DNA of 7,585 bases from Bacteroidales bacterium UBA1215. Its GTDB lineage: Bacteria > Bacteroidota > Bacteroidia > Bacteroidales > WCHB1-69. Numbering within the stretch: position 1 is the stretch's first letter; every line of letters begins with the position of its first letter. The stretch is from contig DBXJ01000080.1 in the NCBI GenBank assembly GCA_002309475.1, forward strand, positions 6,545 to 14,129. Reading direction: 5' to 3'. The translations under genes were made by a program, and so were the position numbers. Of this stretch, positions 1 through 5,114 are shown in pieces. The notes under the pieces are model-generated. The model saw only the letters and a program-made list of their open reading frames with translations, ran no database searches and was not told the origin of the DNA.

Positions 1-767
1 TAGAAAGCCATTTCCGGCTCTATCATCCAAAATTCTGCCAAGTGGCGAGGTGTGTTGGAATTTTCCGCTCTAAAAGTCGGACCAAAAGTGTATATATTGC
101 CCATGGCCATGGCTCCCAATTCACCATTGAGTTGTCCGGAGACTGTCAAATGGGTGGGTTTGCCGAAGAAATCTTGTGAATAATCCACTTCACCGGTTTC
201 TGTGCGTGGCGGATTGGCAATGTCAAAATTGGTAACATTGAACATTTCGCCGGCACCTTCACAATCCGAACCCGTGATAATAGGTGTATGCAGATAGATA
301 AAACCTTTGTCGTTGAAATATTTATGAATAGCAAATGCCATGGCATGACGCAAACGCAACACGCATGAAAAATAATTCGTTCTTGGACGCAAATGAGCAA
401 TTGTCCGCAAATATTCCATACTGTGACCTTTTTTTTGCAAAGGATAATCTTGTGCAGATGCCAGTCCTAATACTTCTATGGCTTCAGCTTGAATTTCAAC
501 TCCCTGCTCTTTTCCCATTGATGCCACCAACAAACCTCTAACCGACAAACAAGCTCCGGTAGTAATCTGTTTCATCAATTCTTCATCAAATTTAGCCACA
601 TCTACTACTATTTGTATGCCATGAACAATCGACCCGTCGTTCAAATTGATGAATGCTACATTGTTGTTGCCACGTTTTGTTCTTACCCAACCTTTTACAG
701 TTACAAGACTATTCAAACCGATTTGTTCGGTTTCTTTCAATATCTTTTTTATCTTTATTGCTTCCAT
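1..767 (-). CDS. asnS: Asparaginyl-tRNA synthetase, N-terminal 255 residues (partial, 3' end beyond window)
   Basis: A class IIb aminoacyl-tRNA synthetase that charges tRNA-Asn with asparagine in the cytoplasm, using ATP. I translated the minus strand from the ATG at 767 and found no stop down to the left edge. The N-terminal anticodon-binding OB fold is visible, with GWVRTKR at residues 26-32. Class II motif 1 lies around residues 139-165, with its conserved proline at about 162 (HTPIIT). TVSGQL is at 208-213. Motif 2 starts near residue 226, with the catalytic FRAE loop (Arg about 233) and the family signature RHLAEFWMIEPEMAF. These signatures match AsnRS rather than AspRS. Motif 3 and the C-terminal part are outside the window; the family is usually about 465 residues, so roughly half is here. 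The start lies 14 bases after the stop of the upstream thioredoxin-like gene. The leader is A/T-rich with no Shine-Dalgarno, as is common in Bacteroidota. No separate promoter is seen, so it is probably read from the upstream genes. Confidence 0.96.
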   Translation of the reverse strand, partial: MEAIKIKKILKETEQIGLNSLVTVKGWVRTKRGNNNVAFINLNDGSIVHGIQIVVDVAKFDEELMKQITTGACLSVRGLLVASMGKEQGVEIQAEAIEVLGLASAQDYPLQKKGHSMEYLRTIAHLRPRTNYFSCVLRLRHAMAFAIHKYFNDKGFIYLHTPIITGSDCEGAGEMFNVTNFDIANPPRTETGEVDYSQDFFGKPTHLTVSGQLNGELGAMAMGNIYTFGPTFRAENSNTPRHLAEFWMIEPEMAF

Positions 768-781
768 TAATTATTTATTGA

Positions 782-2230
782 TTATCTAATTCTTTTTCCT
801 GCTTCGTAATCTCTTATAACTTGTTCCAGTGATTCCACGCCTATTTTCTTCGCTATAATTTTTTTATCTTTGTCTAACACAAATATTTGCGGAGTGGTTC
901 GTATGTCAAACACTTCTCTAAAATCCAAGTTGGCTTTGTTACCTCCTACATTGACAAATGGCAATTGCCGTTCTACAATGGCTTTTTTCCACTTGCCGAC
1001 ATCACTACCCATACAAACTGCATATACTTCAAAATCCAACTCTTTTTTAGCACGATTGTAAAATTCCACCAGTGTGGGGGTGGCAGACTTACAATGCCCG
1101 CAATCCACATCCCAAAACCACATAATAGTATATTTTGTATTGAAAGAATAATTGGAGATAAATCTATCGTTGGTATCAAACATCCACAATTCCGGACATG
1201 GACGACCTACAAGAATTTTATCCAATACATTGGCTCTATCCACCATGCGCTCCAATACTGCCTCATTTGTCCACGGACAACGGCCTTGTGCATAATAAGT
1301 TTGTACCATGTGAACAAAAATTTCATCGTGTCCGACATATTCGCTTCGTTCATATTTATTGGTAATAAACCAAACGGCATATTTAAACATTTCAGGATTG
1401 TCTTTCATTTTGTCCAACAATTGGTCGGCATATTTGATAATGGTATCTACCAAAGGTGGCAAGGTCTTGAAAAATTTATCTATACGAGGTTGAAAAATAG
1501 GCGTATAGGCCATAGCCTGCTCGTTGAAATCGCAATTATCCCAATAATGATTGACATAATAATGATAGGCATAATTCGAATCTTTGTTACCCTTTGGAGG
1601 ATCGGGCACTTCTACATCTTGGGCAAATTTTTGAATTCTGCCAAACAAGGTCTTGTCACCATATTTAACTACAAAATCGGCAATATAACTATCCAAAGAA
1701 TCTTGATAGCGTATCATTAAATCTTTGGCTGATTTGATTTCCTTTGCATTGGGTTTTGCCGCACTTTCCATGGTTTTTATATCATTGCGAAGTTCATACA
1801 TTTTGCCTTGGAAATAGCCTGCATGTTTAAAAAAGTCGCAGGCCTGCTCATTTTCCGGACTGCCGATATAGGTTACATTGTTGATAAAATCGGTACCTTC
1901 TACACGAATGGTGAAAAAGACGGAAGAATCTACCACAAAATCCATGTATTTATTCTTGTTTTGACCTGCCAACACATATATTCCCCTTGGCAAGGTAGTA
2001 TCGCCTTTAAGCACATAAGTATGCGGTTCTGACACTCTGATGGAATCAAACATATATGTTTTATCGGCATAATAACTTGCCACATACAACATGGTGTCAT
2101 CTATACTTTCTAATATAAATGTTATATGATAGGCATCTTTTTTACTATCCTTTGGTTTCTTTTGAGCATGCACGCTTGACACACCCCCCATCAACAAAGT
2201 TATAATTAAAATAGCGATTATCTTTTTCAT
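782..2230 (-). CDS. Exported TlpA-like thioredoxin-fold protein with DUF4369/DUF5106-like N-terminal regions
   Basis: A 482-residue protein with a Sec signal peptide: basic MKK, a hydrophobic core, and probable cleavage after VHA at residue 22. There is no lipobox cysteine, so a soluble periplasmic protein is more likely than a lipoprotein. Residues about 33-125 resemble the beta-rich DUF4369 domain often found at the N-terminus of Bacteroidota thiol-disulfide proteins. Residues about 130-335 are helical and rich in aromatic and charged residues, and best fit DUF5106; both assignments are from memory of the families. Residues about 340-478 form a TlpA/AhpC-TSA-like thioredoxin fold: WFWDVDCGHC with the redox pair Cys377/Cys380, and the cis-proline loop TTPQ with Pro447. 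It therefore probably reduces or exchanges disulfides in the periplasm, but its partner is unknown. It begins 19 bases after the isomerase stop and ends 14 bases before asnS. The leader is A-rich with no Shine-Dalgarno. The fold is near certain; the exact role is not. Confidence 0.92.
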   Translation of the reverse strand: MKKIIAILIITLLMGGVSSVHAQKKPKDSKKDAYHITFILESIDDTMLYVASYYADKTYMFDSIRVSEPHTYVLKGDTTLPRGIYVLAGQNKNKYMDFVVDSSVFFTIRVEGTDFINNVTYIGSPENEQACDFFKHAGYFQGKMYELRNDIKTMESAAKPNAKEIKSAKDLMIRYQDSLDSYIADFVVKYGDKTLFGRIQKFAQDVEVPDPPKGNKDSNYAYHYYVNHYWDNCDFNEQAMAYTPIFQPRIDKFFKTLPPLVDTIIKYADQLLDKMKDNPEMFKYAVWFITNKYERSEYVGHDEIFVHMVQTYYAQGRCPWTNEAVLERMVDRANVLDKILVGRPCPELWMFDTNDRFISNYSFNTKYTIMWFWDVDCGHCKSATPTLVEFYNRAKKELDFEVYAVCMGSDVGKWKKAIVERQLPFVNVGGNKANLDFREVFDIRTTPQIFVLDKDKKIIAKKIGVESLEQVIRDYEAGKRIR

Positions 2231-2249
2231 ATTTTTTTATTTTTAATTT

Positions 2250-3218
2250 CTAAATGATACCTTCTTTCAGCAAATCATGCAAATGAATAACGCCGGCATA
2301 ATTACCGTCTTTTGTTACTAAAACACTTGTAATATTATGCTTTTTCATCATTTCAAGAGCCTTTATTGCCAATTGATTGCTTTCTATGGTCTTTGGACGA
2401 CGACTCATTATCTCTTTGGCGACAACATGCTGTGGATTAGGCGTTTTTTCCAACATTCGCCTTAAATCGCCATCAGTGATAATGCCGGCAATGTTGCCTT
2501 TGTCTATCACTGCTGTCACTCCCAAACGTTTGGAAGAAATTTCATAGATAATTTGTGACAAACGAGCATCAGGGGAAACAAATGGAATTTCATTGTCTTT
2601 AAATATATCATCTACTGTCATGTAAAGTTGCTTTCCCAAAGCACCTCCCGGATGAACCCGGGCAAAATCTTCTTTGGAAAATCCACGCATGTGAATTAAA
2701 CATACTGCCAATGCATCTCCCAATACCAATTGTGCTGTAGAACTGGCTGTAGGTGCCAAATTGTTGGGACTTGCCTCCTTGCTGACTGTACTATTTATAA
2801 CAAAATCGGCATGTTTTGACAGATAGGAATCCACATTGCCGACAATGGCTATCAACTTATTGCCACGTGTTTTTATCATCGGCACCAATAAATTGGTTTC
2901 CGGAGTATTGCCGCTTTTTGAAATGAGAATCACTATATCGTGTTTTTGCACCATACCTAAATCTCCGTGAATGGCATCAGCAGCATGCATAAATATAGCA
3001 GGTGTACCTGTAGAATTGAAGGTTGCAACAATCTTTTGGGCAATATTGGCACTCTTGCCAATGCCGCAGACTATCACCCTGCCTTCGTTGTTGTTGTATA
3101 TGAATTCACAACTTCTTACAAAGTCATCATCCACATAATCAACCAATTTTGAGACAGCCGCTGCCTCATCTTTCACACATTGAATGGCAATCTTTTTTAT
3201 TTCTCCTTTTGTTTTCAC
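2250..3218 (-). CDS. kdsD: D-arabinose-5-phosphate isomerase (KpsF/GutQ family: SIS domain plus two CBS domains)
   Basis: Interconverts D-ribulose-5-phosphate and D-arabinose-5-phosphate, the first step towards Kdo of lipopolysaccharide; a cytoplasmic enzyme. The 322-residue product has the family's usual length and layout. The SIS domain (about 1-200) has GIGKS at 52-56, HGDLG at 84-88, SKSGNT at 100-105, EASPNN at 148-153 and HPGGALGK at 189-196. CBS domains follow at about 203-258 (ITDGDLRR near 247-254) and about 266-322. Lys55, Glu107, Glu148 and His189 sit at a constant offset of four from the E. coli KdsD residues I recall as catalytic (Lys59, Glu111, Glu152, His193). The only start in the right place is a GTG at 3218; an in-frame TAA lies five codons upstream and no ATG occurs before residue 78. 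It is the first gene of the leftward set and has its own promoter. The paralogues GutQ and KpsF have the same activity, so the symbol is by role. Confidence 0.95.
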   Translation of the reverse strand: MKTKGEIKKIAIQCVKDEAAAVSKLVDYVDDDFVRSCEFIYNNNEGRVIVCGIGKSANIAQKIVATFNSTGTPAIFMHAADAIHGDLGMVQKHDIVILISKSGNTPETNLLVPMIKTRGNKLIAIVGNVDSYLSKHADFVINSTVSKEASPNNLAPTASSTAQLVLGDALAVCLIHMRGFSKEDFARVHPGGALGKQLYMTVDDIFKDNEIPFVSPDARLSQIIYEISSKRLGVTAVIDKGNIAGIITDGDLRRMLEKTPNPQHVVAKEIMSRRPKTIESNQLAIKALEMMKKHNITSVLVTKDGNYAGVIHLHDLLKEGII

Positions 3219-3238
3219 AAACCAATATTTTTAACTTG

Positions 3239-3246
3239 CAAAGATA
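3239..3246 (-). promoter_or_regulatory. Bacteroidota-type promoter -7 element for the kdsD set
   Basis: On the minus strand this reads TATCTTTG, an exact match to the Bacteroidota sigma-ABfr -7 consensus TAnnTTTG, followed by CAAG. The start of transcription would fall a few bases further on, near 3233, leaving a leader of about 15 bases before the GTG at 3218. This supports that start. No clear TTG at the -33 position is seen; a CTG about 21 bases upstream is a weak substitute. Confidence 0.7.
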
Positions 3247-3280
3247 CAACAAAGTTATGAATTATTCAGTATTTTTTTCT

Positions 3281-3307
3281 TCTAATAACTATAATATAAT
3301 TATTAGA
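3281..3307. repeat. Perfect 8-base inverted repeat in the divergent intergenic region
   Basis: TCTAATAA at 3281-3288 is matched by its reverse complement TTATTAGA at 3300-3307, with an 11-base spacer made only of A and T except for one C. It lies upstream of both divergent promoters, about 35 bases from the leftward -7 element and about 85 from the rightward one. It could be a regulator's operator. It could equally be a chance palindrome in very A/T-rich DNA, since no T-run follows to make it a good terminator. Confidence 0.35.
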
Positions 3308-3392
3308 CGAATATTTTAAGCAAATTGTTGCCTGATTAAGCCTATTTTTTTTCAACAAATGTATTGCAAAAAGCAATTATCAAAAAAAATGC

Positions 3393-3400
3393 TACCTTTG
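3393..3400 (+). promoter_or_regulatory. Bacteroidota-type promoter -7 element for the FAD oxidoreductase
   Basis: TACCTTTG matches TAnnTTTG and is followed by CAAA. It is preceded by a run of eight A and TG, the same arrangement as upstream of gcvP. A TTG at 3364-3366 could be the -33 element, but the 26-base spacer is longer than usual. The predicted transcript begins near 3406, giving a leader of about 15 bases before the ATG at 3421, with no Shine-Dalgarno. Confidence 0.7.
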
Positions 3401-3420
3401 CAAAATAAATTAAGAAAACA

Positions 3421-4920
3421 ATGAGTCAAAAATACGATACCATTATCATCGGTGGCGGATTGTCAGGATTGTTGTGTGGTTATTTGCTATCAAAAAAAGG
3501 ACAAAAAACACTTGTTTTGGAGCAAGATATGCTTTTGGGAGGATGTTTGCAATCTTTCAAACGCCACGGACAAACCTTTGATACAGGATTTCATTACGTT
3601 GGCGGATTGGAAGAAGGACAATTGTTGAATCTTTTGTTCAAATATTTTCATTTGATGGATTTGCCATGGAAAAAAATGGACAAACATTTTGATGAAATTT
3701 TTATTGGTGAGCAACACTATAGTTTCGTTACCGGTTACGATGATTTCGCAAAGCAAATGTCCGCCTATTTTCCAAACAAAGCCAATCAATTTCAACAATA
3801 TGTGAATATTCTCAAAGATATCCACACCTCCACCATTGAGCGACTACAAACGATGCAACAAGCTGACATCACCTCCGACCAATGGTTCAACACTTCTGCC
3901 TACGATTATCTAAAATCCACTTTTGAAGACGACCATATTGTTGACGTATTGGCCGGCACATCGCTAAAAATGGATTTAGACAAAAAAATGCCATTGTATG
4001 TATTTGCCCATATCAACGGATCGTTTATTGAAAGTGCATGGAGAATTATCGGTGGCGGCATGCAAGTGGCAGATTCTCTTGCCAATGACATAAAAAAAAT
4101 GGGTGGCGAGGTACTGACGAAAATGCCTGTAGCCCATTTGCATTTTGAAAACGGATACATTCAATATGTGCAGACTGAAAACGGAGAAATTTTCCATGCC
4201 GATCATATCATTTCCAGCCTGCATCCGCAAGCGACTTTTCATTTGATAGATTCTGAAAATTTTGCCAGAAAAACCTATATATGGAGAATGAATCATCTGG
4301 AAAATTCCACCGGCATGTTTACCGCCAACATACTATTAAAAGACAATGCCATCCCCTATCAAAACCGTAATTTGCATATTCATCAAGAAGGCAATCTTTG
4401 GCAGACTCGCTACGGCAAAGATATTTTGGTAAGTTTCACTACCGATAAAGAAGATGCCGTTTACACCAAAAATATTGATATTCTCACACCGATGTCTTGG
4501 GAAGATGTAGCTGCATTTGTCGGGACTCATCGAAACAGTCGTCCTGAAAAATATCTGCAATTGAAACAAAATACTGCCGACTTTTTGATAGACAGGGCGG
4601 AAAATTATATTCCCGACCTAAAAGAACAAGTGGAACAAGTCTATACTTCCACTCCTCTCACCTACCAAGAATACACTTCTACACCCAATGGATCTGCCTA
4701 TGGAGTAAAAAAACAGTATGACAATGTTTTAACAACATTTCTAACTCCTAAAACCGCCGTTAAAAATCTTTATCTCACAGGACAAAGTTTAAATTTGCAC
4801 GGCATTTTGGGAACCACCATTACCTCATTATATACCTGTGCAGAAATTTTGGGTGCCGACACCATTGCAGAGGAAGTTTTCGGGAGACAAAACCCTAAAA
4901 AAGTTTTACTAATACAATAA
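3421..4920 (+). CDS. NAD(P)/FAD-dependent oxidoreductase, phytoene desaturase (CrtI)/retinol saturase-like
   Basis: A 499-residue flavoprotein of the CrtI/RetSat superfamily (COG1233-like), which desaturates, saturates or isomerises polyene or other hydrophobic substrates. The N-terminus is a Rossmann dinucleotide-binding fold with GGGLSG at residues 11-16 and the ribose-binding acid Glu34 at the end of the second strand. It is followed by the GG pair at 40-41 and FDTGFHYVGG at about 53-62, which resembles the retinol 13,14-reductase branch more than classical CrtI. The C-terminal FAD-closing motif is YLTGQSLNLHGILGTT from residue 451. No signal peptide or convincing membrane helix is seen; members are usually peripheral membrane proteins. 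It stands alone: divergent from kdsD, with its own promoter, and 194 bases before gcvP. No carotenoid synthesis genes (crtB, crtE, crtY) are nearby, so a carotenoid role is unsupported here and the substrate is open. Family call sure; reaction not. Confidence 0.9.
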   Translation: MSQKYDTIIIGGGLSGLLCGYLLSKKGQKTLVLEQDMLLGGCLQSFKRHGQTFDTGFHYVGGLEEGQLLNLLFKYFHLMDLPWKKMDKHFDEIFIGEQHYSFVTGYDDFAKQMSAYFPNKANQFQQYVNILKDIHTSTIERLQTMQQADITSDQWFNTSAYDYLKSTFEDDHIVDVLAGTSLKMDLDKKMPLYVFAHINGSFIESAWRIIGGGMQVADSLANDIKKMGGEVLTKMPVAHLHFENGYIQYVQTENGEIFHADHIISSLHPQATFHLIDSENFARKTYIWRMNHLENSTGMFTANILLKDNAIPYQNRNLHIHQEGNLWQTRYGKDILVSFTTDKEDAVYTKNIDILTPMSWEDVAAFVGTHRNSRPEKYLQLKQNTADFLIDRAENYIPDLKEQVEQVYTSTPLTYQEYTSTPNGSAYGVKKQYDNVLTTFLTPKTAVKNLYLTGQSLNLHGILGTTITSLYTCAEILGADTIAEEVFGRQNPKKVLLIQ

Positions 4921-4999
4921 TTTTCAAACTAAATACATATATTTACCACTAAAAAAAATATTGCACAAAAAATTGTAAATTACTTTTAGAATAAAATCA

Positions 5000-5030
5000 T
5001 TGATAGATATTAAAAAAAATGTTATCTTTG
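5000..5030 (+). promoter_or_regulatory. Complete Bacteroidota-type promoter of gcvP
   Basis: A TTG at 5000-5002 lies 20 bases before TATCTTTG at 5023-5030, close to the usual Bacteroidota spacing of -33 and -7 elements. The -7 box is preceded by an eight-A tract and followed by CAAA. This is the most complete promoter in the window. Transcription would begin near 5036. Confidence 0.75.
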
Positions 5031-5037
5031 CAAATTG

Positions 5038-5057
5038 TATAATATTTTTTTATTATA
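5038..5057 (+). other. A/T-only stem-loop at the predicted 5' end of the gcvP transcript
   Basis: TATAATA at 5038-5044 is the reverse complement of TATTATA at 5051-5057, with six T in the loop. Two flanking G-T pairs (5037/5058 and 5036/5059) could extend it in RNA. It begins at about the predicted +1 and sits in an A/T-rich leader of about 80 bases that shows no glycine riboswitch features. A stem made only of A-U pairs is weak, so a function such as 5'-end protection is only a possibility. Confidence 0.3.
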
Positions 5058-5114
5058 TGTAAGCAATTTTTAAGTAACAAAATATAATTTATCAAAATAC
5101 AAATAATTAAAATT

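Noticed and set aside
146..400. A short minus-strand open frame and an overlapping plus-strand frame (335-541) at the left end
   Set aside because: Both lie in other frames of asnS, whose continuous 255-codon frame with class II motifs explains the region.
887..1720. A 277-codon open frame on the plus strand opposite the thioredoxin-like gene
   Set aside because: It is fully antisense to a gene with a clear signal peptide and redox motif. Its protein is a composition-driven mix of Ile, Phe, His and Asn with no recognisable domain, and no promoter or start signal precedes it.
4880..4920. Possible terminator at the end of the oxidoreductase gene (AAAAC ... GTTTT pairing)
   Set aside because: The stem is five mostly A/T pairs inside the coding end and no T-run follows, so it is not a credible intrinsic terminator. 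I see none in 4921-4999 either.
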